Assembly (NCBI RefSeq): GCF_001425865.1
Contig: NZ_LMDS01000001.1
Location: 62,001-126,000 of the forward strand
Source: Rhizobacter sp. Root404
GTDB taxonomy: Bacteria; Pseudomonadota; Gammaproteobacteria; Burkholderiales; Burkholderiaceae_C
Direction of reading: 5' to 3'
DNA: 64,000 nt
Position numbers and translations under genes: made by a program. This document shows, piece after piece, positions 25,905-35,637 of this stretch. Below the pieces are notes generated by a model, which did not search any database, had not been told where the DNA came from, and was given only the letters and a program-made list of their open reading frames with translations. Each line of letters begins with the position of its first letter. Within the stretch, counting starts at the first letter, position 1.

Positions 25905-28616
25905 TCACGCGTGCTCGCGCAACCACGCACTCGCCTGCCCGCGCGACTCCAGACCCAGCTTGTCGAGGATGTTCGCGACATGCCGTTTCACGGTGTGCGG
26001 GCTGATGTCCAGTGCGCGGGCGATCAGCTTGTTGCTGTCGCCGGCGGCGATGCGTTCGAGGACTTCGCGCTCGCGGCTGCTGAGCAGGCCGTCGTCGCGG
26101 CTGTCGGCGGACGCCGCCGGCGCGGACGGCTGTTTCGCGCGGTCCGCGGGCGCGGCCGCTGTCGACTCCACGCGCAGCTCGGCCGCCAGGCGCGCGACGG
26201 CGCGCAACTCGTCCTGCAGCTCGGGCGCCAGGCGCGCCTCCCACGGCGCCTCGGCCAACGCGGCGAGCACCGCGACACCGCACATCAGCGCGTGACCGCG
26301 CTCGTCCTCGTCGCGCATGCGCTGCAGCGCGGGGCGCGCGGCGTCGGCCGCGTCGTCGAGGCGGTCACAGCGCAGGCGGGCGTGTGCGCAGCGCAGCCGC
26401 AGTTCGATCGCCTGGCCGTTCACGTCCATGTGGTCGGCGCGCGGCAGCAGGTGGTCGAACAGCGGCATCGCGTCGGCCCAGCGGCCCTGAGCCGCGGCGT
26501 AGCGGGCGCGCGTGGCGACCGCGCGGGCGTTGTCGCTGGACGGGTCCTCGAGCGGGCGTTCGAGCAGGTGCGCGGCCCAGCGGCGCAGCGTCGCGGGGTC
26601 GCCGTCGATCGCGTCGGTGACGCGCACGCCGTAGATCGCGACCTGGTGCAGCCACAGGCTGCGGCGCTCCTCGGTGCTCGAATCCTCGCGGACGAACAGC
26701 GTGTCGAGCCGGCGCGCGACCTCGTCGCGGCGGCCGCGGAAGCCGGCCTCGATCACGCGGAACAGCTCGACGCTGATCTCCATCTCGGCCGAGCAGGCGA
26801 GCCAGTGCATGTCGGCCTCGGCGCGCTCGGCTTCGCGGGCGGCGTTGTCGAGCCGGCCCGACCACAGCTCGGCCAGCGCGCGCTTGATCTGCACCTCGCC
26901 GCGCATCGGCAGCGCGCGGTCGCCGAGCCGCGCCAGCGCGCCGCGCACGTAGCGCAGGATCTGCAGCCGCATGCCGCGCACCGTGGCCCAGCTGTTCGCG
27001 GGCACGCACTCCCACCAGTCGTACAGGCTCGCGCCGGCCTCGAGCGAATCCATCACCTCGGCGAACACGCCCGGCAGCTCCGCATGCTCGCCGCGCCGGA
27101 AGCGCTGGTTCGCATCGGCCATCAGCATCACGCGGCGCGCCACCGCGTTCAACGGCGGCTGCGCCGGATCGCGCAGCTGCGCGATCAGCGTCTCGCTCTG
27201 CGCGTTGCGACCGAGCGGGTAGACGGCCAGCGCGAGATAGGCCTGTGCGAGCTGCCGTTCGGCGGTGTCGCCGGCCGCCGCCGCGGCCTGCGCGGCGTCC
27301 TCCATGCAGCGGGCCATCTCGGTCCACTGCCAGCGCAGGCAGGCGGCGATGCCGGCCAGCCGCAGCAGCCGCGGCGACGCGTTGCGCCACGCCGGCTCGA
27401 ACTGCGCGACCAGCCGCTGGACCTCGCCGCCACCGCCACCCAGAAACAGCTCGGGCGCGGCCGCGACCAGCGCGGCCTCGGCACCGGCCCAGTCGTCCGC
27501 GCGCAGCAGGTAGCCGACGCGGCGCAGCGGATCGGTCTCGCCGGCGGCGGCGCGCTTCAACAGCTGCGGCAACTCGTCGGCGAAGCGGCGGCGCAGCCGC
27601 TCGTGCAGCGCGTCGCGGAACAGGTCGTGCAGCACCAGCGTGCGCTCGTGCGCTTCGAGTGCGGTGACGAACAGGCCGCGCGCCTCGATCTCGTCGAGGC
27701 GCTCGGCGGCGCGCGCATCGCCGCTGACGGCGGCGGCGCGCGCGGCGGTCAATTCAGGCAGCACCGAGCAGCGCACCAGGAAGTCGTGCAGCGCGGCGGG
27801 CATGTCGTCGAGCACCTCGGTCGCGAGGTACTCGAACAGGTGCCGGTCCATGCGCGCGCCGCTGTCCGCGGCCAACCCGCCGGCCGCGCCGGGCCGGGTG
27901 CGCATCGCGGCCAGGCACAGCTGCAGCCCGGCCGGCCAGCCCTGGGTACGCTCGAACAGCTCGTCGACCCGCTCGCGCGCCGCGGCGCTCGCCTCGGCAC
28001 CGGCCAGCGCCGCGGCCTCGCCGGCATTGAAGCGCAGGTCGTCCTGGGTGAACTCGGCCAGCTCGCCAGCCACGCGCATCCGCGCCAGCGCCAGAGGCGG
28101 CGCGACGCGGGTCGACAGCACCAGCGTCCACTTCGGCGGCAGCCGGGCGATCAGCGCGTCGAGCATCGCATGGGTCGGCGCGAGCGCGACGCGGTGCAGG
28201 TCGTCGAGCACGATCACGCCGCGCGGCGCCTCGGCGCCGGCCAGCGCGTTGACCAACTCGGCGACGGCGCGGCGCAGCGTCACCCCGTCGTCGACCAGCT
28301 GCGCGACCAGCGCCTCGGGCGAGGTGCGCCACGGCAGGTCGTGCGGCTCGAGCGCTGCGGCCAGGCAGGCGAGCAGGCGGCGCGGATCGTCGTCCTCGTC
28401 CATCGAGACCCAGGCCAGCGCGGTGCCGGCCGGCAGCCGCGCCAGCTGCGCGGCCAGCGTCGAGGTCTTGCCGAAGCCGCCGGGGGCCTGCAGCAGGACG
28501 AGGCGGCAGTCGAGCAGCGCCTCGGTCACGGTGGCGTCCAGCAGCGGCCGCTCCACCCGCACGGCGCGCGAGCGCGGCGGCTGGATCTTGGTGGTGGGGA
28601 AACGCGGGGCGTCCAT
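25905..28616 (-). CDS. Large ATP-binding LuxR regulator (MalT type)
   Basis: A 903-residue signal-transduction ATPase regulator of the MalT/LAL class. The N-terminal NTPase has the P-loop QAPGGFGKTSTLAA (about residues 35-48) and the Walker B-like GVIVLDDLHR. The middle is a long helical repeat region typical of MalT arms. The C-terminal LuxR helix-turn-helix (LSSREREVLERIAAGDSNK, then SPHTVKRHVANILDKLGL) binds DNA. No target operon is adjacent in the same direction. Ligand and targets are unknown. Confidence 0.92.
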   Translation of the reverse strand: MDAPRFPTTKIQPPRSRAVRVERPLLDATVTEALLDCRLVLLQAPGGFGKTSTLAAQLARLPAGTALAWVSMDEDDDPRRLLACLAAALEPHDLPWRTSPEALVAQLVDDGVTLRRAVAELVNALAGAEAPRGVIVLDDLHRVALAPTHAMLDALIARLPPKWTLVLSTRVAPPLALARMRVAGELAEFTQDDLRFNAGEAAALAGAEASAAARERVDELFERTQGWPAGLQLCLAAMRTRPGAAGGLAADSGARMDRHLFEYLATEVLDDMPAALHDFLVRCSVLPELTAARAAAVSGDARAAERLDEIEARGLFVTALEAHERTLVLHDLFRDALHERLRRRFADELPQLLKRAAAGETDPLRRVGYLLRADDWAGAEAALVAAAPELFLGGGGGEVQRLVAQFEPAWRNASPRLLRLAGIAACLRWQWTEMARCMEDAAQAAAAAGDTAERQLAQAYLALAVYPLGRNAQSETLIAQLRDPAQPPLNAVARRVMLMADANQRFRRGEHAELPGVFAEVMDSLEAGASLYDWWECVPANSWATVRGMRLQILRYVRGALARLGDRALPMRGEVQIKRALAELWSGRLDNAAREAERAEADMHWLACSAEMEISVELFRVIEAGFRGRRDEVARRLDTLFVREDSSTEERRSLWLHQVAIYGVRVTDAIDGDPATLRRWAAHLLERPLEDPSSDNARAVATRARYAAAQGRWADAMPLFDHLLPRADHMDVNGQAIELRLRCAHARLRCDRLDDAADAARPALQRMRDEDERGHALMCGVAVLAALAEAPWEARLAPELQDELRAVARLAAELRVESTAAAPADRAKQPSAPAASADSRDDGLLSSREREVLERIAAGDSNKLIARALDISPHTVKRHVANILDKLGLESRGQASAWLREHA

Positions 28617-28689
28617 CGTGGGCCCCGGATTCTGCAGTGCCGGGGCCGCACTGCAAAGACCCGCATTCGTGGGCGGGGCCGCCGCGCCG

Positions 28690-29754
28690 TCAGCGCACGA
28701 GGCCTTCGGAGGTCAGCTGCAGGAAGTGGTCGAGCATGTGGAAGTGGTCGTCGTGGAAGCGGTCTTCGAGCGCCAGGACCGCGTCGATCGGCAGCCACTC
28801 GGCCGAGCGCGCGTCGTCGCCGCCGCGCACCTCGGGCAGCTCGCGGTCGCCCAGGTCGAAGAAGTGCGCATGGGTGATGGTGCGGCCGCGCAGGCTGCGG
28901 TCGGGGTGATCGAACACCGCGGTGGCCTGCAGGCAGCGCTGCATCGTGTCGCCGAGCAGCGCCAGGTGCGTCTCCTCGGCGAGCTCGCGCAAGGCCGATT
29001 GATAGGCCGTCTCGCGCAGGTCGATGAAGCCGCCGGGCACCGCGTACAGGCCCTCGCCGGGCGGCGCGCCGCGGCGGATCAGCAGCACGTGGCCGGCGCA
29101 GTGCACGACCGCGTCGACCGTCACGAACACCGGCGGGTAGGGCGTGCCGCGCCACGCCGCGTGATACGCGACCAGCATCTGCCACTCGCGCCGGAGCGTG
29201 GCGATGAACGGCAGCCCGGCCCAGGCACGCACGAACTCGAGCGTGCTCGCCGGCGCCTGGTCGACCAGCGCGGCCAGCGTCGCGTCGAGCCGGTCCGGCT
29301 CGGCGGCGAACAGCGTGTCACGCAGCTCGGTGCCGCCGGCGCCCGGCAGGCGCTCGACCGGCACGAACGGCCAGCCGGCGAAGCCGCGCAGGTACTCGCT
29401 GGTCGCGTCCTTCAGGTGGCCGACCAGCGCCACATTCACGTGGTGGCCGCCGGTCAGCGCGTCGATCTCGGCGCTGACCACGCGCAACCAGCGCGCCTGG
29501 TCGTAGTAGTCGCGCACCGGCAGGAAGCGCACGCGCGCGCGCTCGTCGTCGGTCAGCGCGAGGCGGATCATCTCGGCGCGCTCGGTCCACGTGAACGGGT
29601 TCTTCGGCGTGCGCGCCTGGTGCGCCGAGCCGATCACGACGATCGCCTGCGGCGCCACCGCGAGCGCGCGCCGCAGCAGCGCGAGGTGGGCGTTGTGGAA
29701 GGGCTGGAAGCGGCCGACCAGGACCGCGACATCGGGCCGCGTGGCGCCGTTCAT
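28690..29754 (-). CDS. nadM: Bifunctional NMN adenylyltransferase / Nudix hydrolase
   Basis: A 354-residue two-domain enzyme. The N-terminal NadM domain has VLVGRFQPFHNAH, with the HxxH nucleotidyl-transfer motif, and makes NAD+ from NMN and ATP. The C-terminal Nudix box GFIDLRETAYQSALRELAEE fits the consensus except that the Gly after EE-x is His. In characterised homologues this domain hydrolyses ADP-ribose. It lies three bases after nadE in the same direction, forming an NAD operon. Confidence 0.93.
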   Translation of the reverse strand: MNGATRPDVAVLVGRFQPFHNAHLALLRRALAVAPQAIVVIGSAHQARTPKNPFTWTERAEMIRLALTDDERARVRFLPVRDYYDQARWLRVVSAEIDALTGGHHVNVALVGHLKDATSEYLRGFAGWPFVPVERLPGAGGTELRDTLFAAEPDRLDATLAALVDQAPASTLEFVRAWAGLPFIATLRREWQMLVAYHAAWRGTPYPPVFVTVDAVVHCAGHVLLIRRGAPPGEGLYAVPGGFIDLRETAYQSALRELAEETHLALLGDTMQRCLQATAVFDHPDRSLRGRTITHAHFFDLGDRELPEVRGGDDARSAEWLPIDAVLALEDRFHDDHFHMLDHFLQLTSEGLVR

Positions 29755-29757
29755 GCG

Positions 29758-31458
29758 TCAGACGAACTTCGCCGCGATCGGCATCTGCCGGCCGACTCCG
29801 AAGGCGCGCGAGCGCACCCGGATGATCGGCGGCGCCTGCCGGCGCTTGTACTCGTTGCGCGCGATCATCGCGCGGATGCGCTGCACCAGCGCCTCGCCCT
29901 CGGGCCGCGCGCGCAGCTCGGTGACGAACGCGTAGGCCGCGTCGTACTCGGCCCGCGCCAGGCGCCGGCCCTCGATCAGCAGCTTCAGGATCTCGTCGAG
30001 CACCGGGTAGGGCGGCAGGCTGTCGGTGTCGCGCTGGCCGGGTGCAAGCTCGGCCGACGGCGGCTTGTCGATGATCGCGTTCGGGATCAGCTCGCGTCCC
30101 GCGGCCTCGTTGACATGGCGCGCCAGCGCGAACACCTCCGTCTTGTACAGGTCGCCGAGCAGCCCGAGACCGCCGTTGGTGTCGCCGTACAGCGTGCAGT
30201 AGCCGACCGACAGCTCCGACTTGTTGCCGGTCGTCAGCAGCAGGTGTCCGAACGCGTTCGAGTGTTCCATCAGCACCGTGCCGCGGATGCGCGCCTGCAG
30301 GTTCTCCAGCGGCAGGCCCGCGAGCTTCTGGCCGAACGAGGCCTCGAACTGCCGCGCATAGCCGTCGACCAGCGCCGCGATCGGGTGGGTCGCGAGCGGG
30401 ATGCCGAGGTGGCGGCACAGCACGACCGAATCGTCGACCGAGCCGGTCGACGACCAGACCGACGGCATCGTGACGGCGGCGACGTTGTCCGCACCGAGCG
30501 CCTCGACCGCGAGCGCCAGCGTCAGCGCGCTGTCGATGCCGCCGGACGAGCCGACCACTGCCTGCCGGAAGCCGCAGCGCCGCGCGTAGTCGCGCAGGCC
30601 GAGCACGATCTGCGCGCGGTAGAACGCCATCGTCGGCAGGCCCTGCGGGTCGACCGGCGGCAGCGCGCCGCCGTCGCGGGCGAGGAAGCGGCCCTGGTCG
30701 AAGCGCAGCGTGGTCACGTCCTCGACGAAGCGGTGCGCCTCGAAGGTCACGCCGCGCTCCGGTTCGACGGCGAACGACGCGCCATCGAACACGATCTGGT
30801 CCTGCCCGCCGACCTGGTTCACGTACAGCAGCGGCAGGCCGTGGCGCCGGCTCGCGGCGCCGAAGACCTGGTGGCGCTGCTCGCGCTTGCCGACTTCCGA
30901 CGGGCTGGCGTTGATCGAGACCACCAGGTCCGGCGCGGCGTCGGCCAGGCGCGCGAACGGGTTCACCGCGTAGGCCAGGCCGGCGTCGTTCCAGCCGTCC
31001 TCGCAGATCAGCAGGCCGACCTGGGTGTGGCCGATGCGCAGCACGCGCGCCACGTCCGGGCCGGGTTCGAAGTGGCGGTGCTCGTCGAACACGTTGTAGG
31101 TCGGCAGCAGCTGCTTCGCGTAGCGGCGCACGACCGCGCCGTTGCACAGCACCAGCAGCGCGTTCTGCAGCTGCTTGCCCGCGCCCTCGCGGCCCTGCGG
31201 CGCGCCGATCACCCAGTGCAGCGCGGGCAGCTCGCGCGAGGCGTCGAGGAGCGTGCCCAGGCTGTCGTCGACCCGCTGCATGAAGCCCGGCTCCTCGAGC
31301 AGGTCGGCCGGGTAGTAGCCGGTCAGGCCGAGCTCGGTGAACACGACCAGCTCGGCACCGGCCTGCGCGGCCTGCCGCGCGGCGGCGATCATCTTCTGCG
31401 CGTTGCCCTCGATGTCGCCGACGGTGTAGTTCAGTTGCGCGACGGTGATCGTCAGCAT
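29758..31458 (-). CDS. nadE: Glutamine-dependent NAD+ synthetase
   Basis: A 566-residue fusion of a nitrilase-type glutaminase and an NAD synthetase. The glutaminase triad is visible as FTELGLTGYYPADL (Glu), YAKQLLPTY (Lys) and LLICEDGWN (Cys). The C-terminal PP-loop SSGGIDSALTLA binds ATP and adenylates deamido-NAD+. The start at 31458 follows AGGAGGATCC and is the normal MLTITVAQLN; a longer open frame upstream has no support. It is the first gene of the nadE-nadM pair and diverges from the RNase gene. Confidence 0.95.
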   Translation of the reverse strand: MLTITVAQLNYTVGDIEGNAQKMIAAARQAAQAGAELVVFTELGLTGYYPADLLEEPGFMQRVDDSLGTLLDASRELPALHWVIGAPQGREGAGKQLQNALLVLCNGAVVRRYAKQLLPTYNVFDEHRHFEPGPDVARVLRIGHTQVGLLICEDGWNDAGLAYAVNPFARLADAAPDLVVSINASPSEVGKREQRHQVFGAASRRHGLPLLYVNQVGGQDQIVFDGASFAVEPERGVTFEAHRFVEDVTTLRFDQGRFLARDGGALPPVDPQGLPTMAFYRAQIVLGLRDYARRCGFRQAVVGSSGGIDSALTLALAVEALGADNVAAVTMPSVWSSTGSVDDSVVLCRHLGIPLATHPIAALVDGYARQFEASFGQKLAGLPLENLQARIRGTVLMEHSNAFGHLLLTTGNKSELSVGYCTLYGDTNGGLGLLGDLYKTEVFALARHVNEAAGRELIPNAIIDKPPSAELAPGQRDTDSLPPYPVLDEILKLLIEGRRLARAEYDAAYAFVTELRARPEGEALVQRIRAMIARNEYKRRQAPPIIRVRSRAFGVGRQMPIAAKFV

Positions 31459-31563
31459 CGGGATCCTCCTGGAATGCTGCGGCCACTGTAGCGCCGCGCG
31501 GCGGCACGCACCGGGCGCGCGCTGGTGTTCCACAATCGCCGCTCCGAATCGCACCTCACGCCC

Positions 31564-33024
31564 ATGGACTCACTCCTGAACCTGGCCCGCGAGGCCATGC
31601 GCCAGCGCGGCCTGCAGCCCGACTTCCCGGCCGCCGCGCGGCAGGAGGCCGAAGCGCTGGACGATGCGCCCGCCGCGCCCGGCCCGGCCCTGCGCGACTT
31701 GCGCGAGCTGCTCTGGTGCTCGATCGACAACGACGACTCGCGCGACCTCGACCAGCTCACCGTCGCCTTGCCCGAGACCGGCGGCGTGCAGCGCATGCTG
31801 GTGGCGATCGCCGACGTCGATGCGCTGGTGCGCCCCGGCGATGCGATCGACAGGCATGCGCGCACCAACACCACCTCGGTCTACACGGCGGCCGGCGTGT
31901 TCCCGATGCTGCCGCTGCGGCTGTCGACCGACCTGAGCTCGCTGAACGAGCACGAGGACCGGGCGGCGATCGTGATCGAGATCGATGTTGTCAGCAGCGC
32001 GGGCGAGGGCGCGCCGAGCGACCCGCAGGTCTACCGCGCGGTGGTGCGCAACCGCGCGCAGCTGACCTACAACGCGGTCGCGGCCTGGCTCGACGGCGAG
32101 GCGCCGGTGCCGCCCAAGGTCGCCGCGTTGCCCGGCCTCGAGGAGCAGCTGCGCGCGCAGGACCGCGCCGGCCAGGCGCTCAAGGAACTGCGGCGGCGCC
32201 ACGGCGCGCTCGGGCTGAACACGCCCGAGGCGCGGCCGGTGTTCGACAGCGACGGCGTGCTGACCGACCTGCGCGCCGACGAAGGCAACCGCGCGAAGGA
32301 GCTGATCGCCGGCTTCATGATCGCGGCCAACGGCGTGACCGCGCGCTTCCTCGACGCACGCGGCTTCCCGTCGCTGCGGCGCTTCCTGCGCGAGCCGGCG
32401 CGCTGGCAGCGCATCCGCGAGATCGCCGCGGGCCATGGCGAGGAACTGCCGGCCGAGCCGAGTCCGCTCGCGCTCGACGCGTTCCTGACGCGGCGGCGGC
32501 TGGCCGCGCCCGAGCGCTTCGCCGAGCTGTCGCTGACCATCGTCAAGCTGCTCGGCTCCGGCGAGTACATGCTGTCGCGGCCCGGCCATCGCGCGCCCGG
32601 CCACTTCGGCCTGGCGGTCAACGACTACACCCACTCGACCGCGCCGAACCGCCGCTACCCGGACCTGATCACGCAGCGGCTGCTGAAGGCGGCGCTGCAG
32701 GGCGAGCCGCCGCCCTACGGCGACGAGGAACTCACCGAGCTCGCCGCGCACTGCACCGCGCAGGAGGACAACGCGAACAAGGTCGAGCGCCAGGTGCGCA
32801 AGTCGGCGGCCGCACTGCTGCTCGCGCCGCGCATCGGCGAGACGTTCTCCGCGATCGTCACCGGCGTGTCGGCCAAGGGCACCTGGGTGCGGACCACGCG
32901 GCCGGTGGCCGAGGGACGGGTGGTGCAGGGCTTCGAGGGGCTGGATGTCGGCGACAAGCCGAAGGTCGAGCTGGTCGGCGTCGACGCGGCGCGCGGCTTC
33001 ATCGATTTCAGAAGGGCGGGCTGA
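31564..33024 (+). CDS. RNase II/RNB-family exoribonuclease
   Basis: A 486-residue RNB protein. The catalytic cluster CSIDNDDSRDLDQ provides the metal-binding aspartates, and HSTAPNRRYPDLITQRLL is the conserved C-terminal RNB motif. It is shorter than RNase II (about 640) or RNase R (about 800) because the N-terminal cold-shock domains are missing; a C-terminal S1-like domain remains (about residues 420-484). It degrades RNA 3' to 5' in the cytosol. The start at 31564 is preferred over an upstream GTG. Confidence 0.9.
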   Translation: MDSLLNLAREAMRQRGLQPDFPAAARQEAEALDDAPAAPGPALRDLRELLWCSIDNDDSRDLDQLTVALPETGGVQRMLVAIADVDALVRPGDAIDRHARTNTTSVYTAAGVFPMLPLRLSTDLSSLNEHEDRAAIVIEIDVVSSAGEGAPSDPQVYRAVVRNRAQLTYNAVAAWLDGEAPVPPKVAALPGLEEQLRAQDRAGQALKELRRRHGALGLNTPEARPVFDSDGVLTDLRADEGNRAKELIAGFMIAANGVTARFLDARGFPSLRRFLREPARWQRIREIAAGHGEELPAEPSPLALDAFLTRRRLAAPERFAELSLTIVKLLGSGEYMLSRPGHRAPGHFGLAVNDYTHSTAPNRRYPDLITQRLLKAALQGEPPPYGDEELTELAAHCTAQEDNANKVERQVRKSAAALLLAPRIGETFSAIVTGVSAKGTWVRTTRPVAEGRVVQGFEGLDVGDKPKVELVGVDAARGFIDFRRAG

Positions 33025-33026
33025 GC

Positions 33027-34451
33027 ATGGACCGCTGGCTCGCCTCGGCGCTCGACTACATCCCGCGCTGGCTGGCGCACCAGATGCGCCTGACCGAACA
33101 GCCGGGCTGCGCGATCGCGGTCGCGTACCGCGGCAAGCTCGTGCTCGAGGCCGCGTTCGGCCACGCCGACCTGGCACGCGGCGAGGCGCTGACGCCGCGC
33201 CACCGCTTCCGCGTCGCGTCGCATTCCAAGAGTTTCACGGCCGCGGCCGTGCTGAAGCTGCGCGAACAGGGCCGGGTGCGTCTCGACGACCCGGTCGGCC
33301 GGTTCGTGCCCGGCCTGCACCCGCAGGTCGCTTCGGCGACGCTCGCGCAGCTGCTCTCGCACGCCGCGGGCCTGGTGCGCGACGGCGCCGATGCGGGGCA
33401 GTGGGCCGACCGCCGGCCGTTCCTGGACGAGGCCGGCGTCCGTGCCGACCTGGCCCGCGGCCCGGTGATCGATCCGAACACGCGGCTGAAGTACTCGAAC
33501 CACGGCTACGCGCTGGTGGGGCTGGCGATCGAGGCGATCACCGGCGAGCGCTACGCCGAGTGGATCGCGCGCGAGATCGTCGCGGCCTCCGGATTGCGCG
33601 AGACCGTGCCGGACGCGCCGCTGGCCGCCGGCGTGCCGTTCGCGCGCGGCCACAGCGCCAAGTGGCCGCTCGGCCGCCGCGTCGTGATCCCGGGCGACAA
33701 CGACACCCGCGCGCTCGCCGCCGCGACCGGCTTCGTCGGCACGGCCGGCGACCTGGCGCGCTTCTTCGGCAGCCTGGCGCCGGACGCGTCGCGCAGCGTG
33801 CTGGCCGTCGCGAGCCGGCGCGAGATGTGGCGACGCCAGTGGCGCGACGCGCATTCCAGCCTCGACCGCTGGTACGGCCTCGGCACCATCAGCGGCACGC
33901 TCGCCGATTGGGAATGGCACGGCCACACGGGGGGCTTCCAGGGCACGATCACGCGCACCGCGTGCGTGCCGTCCCAGGGGCTGACGGTCTCGGTGCTGAC
34001 CAACGCGGCCGATGGCGCCTCGCACGGCTGGGTCGACGGCGCGCTGCACATCCTGCGCGCCTACCGGCAGCACGGCGCGCCGTCGCGCCGTGCGGCGCCG
34101 TGGACGGGGCGCTGGTGGAGCCTGTGGGGCGCGGTCGATTTGCTGCCGGTCGACGGCAAGGTGCTGGTCGCGAACCCGGCGCTGCCCAACCCGCTGCTCG
34201 ATGCGACCGAGTTGGGCGTCGACGCGCCCGGCCGCGGCACGATCACGCTGGCCGGCGGCTTCGGCAGCCACGGCGAGCCGGTGCGGCTGGAGCACGATGG
34301 CCGGGGCCGCGCCAGCGCGTTCTGGCTCGGCGGCACGCGCATGCAGCCGGAGGCGGCGGTCGCGAAGGAACTGGTCGCGAAATACGACGCGGCGGCGCCC
34401 GCGCCCGGGGCGCCGGCCGTCAGCCGGCGCGTGCCTCGAACACGAGGTTGA
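33027..34451 (+). CDS. Serine beta-lactamase-like hydrolase (class C / esterase family)
   Basis: A 474-residue member of the beta-lactamase/PBP4-like fold. The nucleophile motif is SHSK (Ser65, Lys68), the second motif YSNHGY (Tyr about 153), and the third HGHTGG (near residue 296). The protein has no signal peptide, so it is likely cytosolic and closer to esterases or D-aminopeptidases than to antibiotic-inactivating enzymes. It starts two bases after the RNase stop and overlaps the convergent methyltransferase gene by 32 bases. The C-terminal 120 residues form an extra domain. Confidence 0.85.
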   Translation: MDRWLASALDYIPRWLAHQMRLTEQPGCAIAVAYRGKLVLEAAFGHADLARGEALTPRHRFRVASHSKSFTAAAVLKLREQGRVRLDDPVGRFVPGLHPQVASATLAQLLSHAAGLVRDGADAGQWADRRPFLDEAGVRADLARGPVIDPNTRLKYSNHGYALVGLAIEAITGERYAEWIAREIVAASGLRETVPDAPLAAGVPFARGHSAKWPLGRRVVIPGDNDTRALAAATGFVGTAGDLARFFGSLAPDASRSVLAVASRREMWRRQWRDAHSSLDRWYGLGTISGTLADWEWHGHTGGFQGTITRTACVPSQGLTVSVLTNAADGASHGWVDGALHILRAYRQHGAPSRRAAPWTGRWWSLWGAVDLLPVDGKVLVANPALPNPLLDATELGVDAPGRGTITLAGGFGSHGEPVRLEHDGRGRASAFWLGGTRMQPEAAVAKELVAKYDAAAPAPGAPAVSRRVPRTRG

Positions 34452-35478
34452 ACGGCGTCTGCGCGGCGCGCCGGAAGTGGGCGAAACCGCCTTTCTTGAC
34501 CACGTCGCGCAGCCGCGCCTCGCCGGCCTGCGCGCCCAGACACAGCCCGACTTCCTGCGAGCGTGACGCGGGTGTGCAGATGCAGGTGGAGGCGGAATAG
34601 AAGATGCGCCCGACCGGGTTCAGGTTGTCCTCGACGCGGTCGTTCGCGAACGGCTCGACGATCATCCAGGTGCCGTCGGGCTTCAGCGACTGGCGCACGT
34701 GGCGCGACGCGCCGACCGGGTCGCCCATGTCGTGCAGGCAGTCGAACACCGCGACCAGATCGAAGTCCCGCCCCGGGTAGTCCTGGGCGCGCGCGATCTG
34801 GAAGTCGACCCGGTCGGCCACGCCCGCCTTCACCGCGGCGAGCCGCGCGTAGCGGATCGACGGCTCGTGGTAGTCGTAGCCGACGAAGGTCGAGTTCGGG
34901 TAGCTCTGCGCCATGATCAGCGTCGACGCGCCGTGGCCGCAGCCGACATCGGCCACGCGGGCGCCGCGCTCCAACTGCGCGACCACGCCGTCGAGCGACG
35001 GCAGCCACTGCGACACGAGGTTCGCCACATAGCCGGGCCGGAAGAAGCGCTCGGTGCCGACGAACAGCGACGGGTGCTGCTCGTGCCAGCCGATGCCGTC
35101 GCCGCTGCGGAACGCGTCGATCAATTTAGGCACCGCGTGGAACATCGCCATCGCGGCCTGGAACGCGCCGGGGATGAAGGCCGGGCTGTCCTCCTGCGCG
35201 AGCGCGAACGCCTGCTCGGGCGTGAGGGAGAAGCGCTCGGTCGCGATGTCGTACTGCGCATAGCCGCCGGCGGCCTGCGCGCACAGCCATTCGCGCACGT
35301 AGCGGGGGTCGGTCTCGGTGGCCGCGGCGAGTTGCTCCGGGGTCATCGGGTCGCGTGCCAGTGCCTTGTAGAGGCCGAGCTGATCGCCGACGACGACCGT
35401 CGCGGCGTGCGCCACCGCCCCCATGTCGCGCACGAAATTGCCCATGAACTCGTTCAGCTTCGCTTCGTCGATCGCCAT
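34420..35478 (-). CDS. SAM-dependent methyltransferase with N-terminal winged-helix domain
   Basis: A 352-residue protein. The start at 35478 follows AAGGGGCGAACC. The N-terminal domain (about residues 20-90, LGLYKALARDPMTPEQLA, then YVREWLCAQAAGGY) is the dimerising winged helix seen in O-methyltransferases and the mycobacterial Rv2258c group. The SAM-binding motif is VADVGCGHGASTL (about residue 180), with VGYDYHEPS following. VFDCLHDMGDP carries the catalytic-loop residues. The substrate is unknown. It overlaps the convergent hydrolase gene by 32 bases. Confidence 0.9.
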   Translation of the reverse strand: MAIDEAKLNEFMGNFVRDMGAVAHAATVVVGDQLGLYKALARDPMTPEQLAAATETDPRYVREWLCAQAAGGYAQYDIATERFSLTPEQAFALAQEDSPAFIPGAFQAAMAMFHAVPKLIDAFRSGDGIGWHEQHPSLFVGTERFFRPGYVANLVSQWLPSLDGVVAQLERGARVADVGCGHGASTLIMAQSYPNSTFVGYDYHEPSIRYARLAAVKAGVADRVDFQIARAQDYPGRDFDLVAVFDCLHDMGDPVGASRHVRQSLKPDGTWMIVEPFANDRVEDNLNPVGRIFYSASTCICTPASRSQEVGLCLGAQAGEARLRDVVKKGGFAHFRRAAQTPFNLVFEARAG

Positions 35479-35637
35479 GGTTCGCCCCTTGATCGAGGCG
35501 TTCGGGGTCGCGCGCTGGCGCGCCGGGGCCGTGCCTCGAGCGGCATCCCGGAATGACCAACATAGTTCAGCGTCCGGACGGCGTCCAGCACATCGCGACG
35601 CGCACGCCCGGGGGGGCATGCCACACTCGGCGCCGTG

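Noticed and set aside
25875..28877. A plus-strand open frame of 1000 codons opposite the large LuxR regulator
   Set aside because: It mirrors the codons of a clear minus-strand regulator with P-loop and helix-turn-helix. Its own product is low-complexity Arg/Gly/Ala sequence without motifs, which is expected in high-GC DNA.
27640..31491. A plus-strand open frame of 1283 codons opposite the LuxR, nadM and nadE genes
   Set aside because: It spans three well-supported minus-strand genes and their boundaries, and its translation is repetitive and motif-free.
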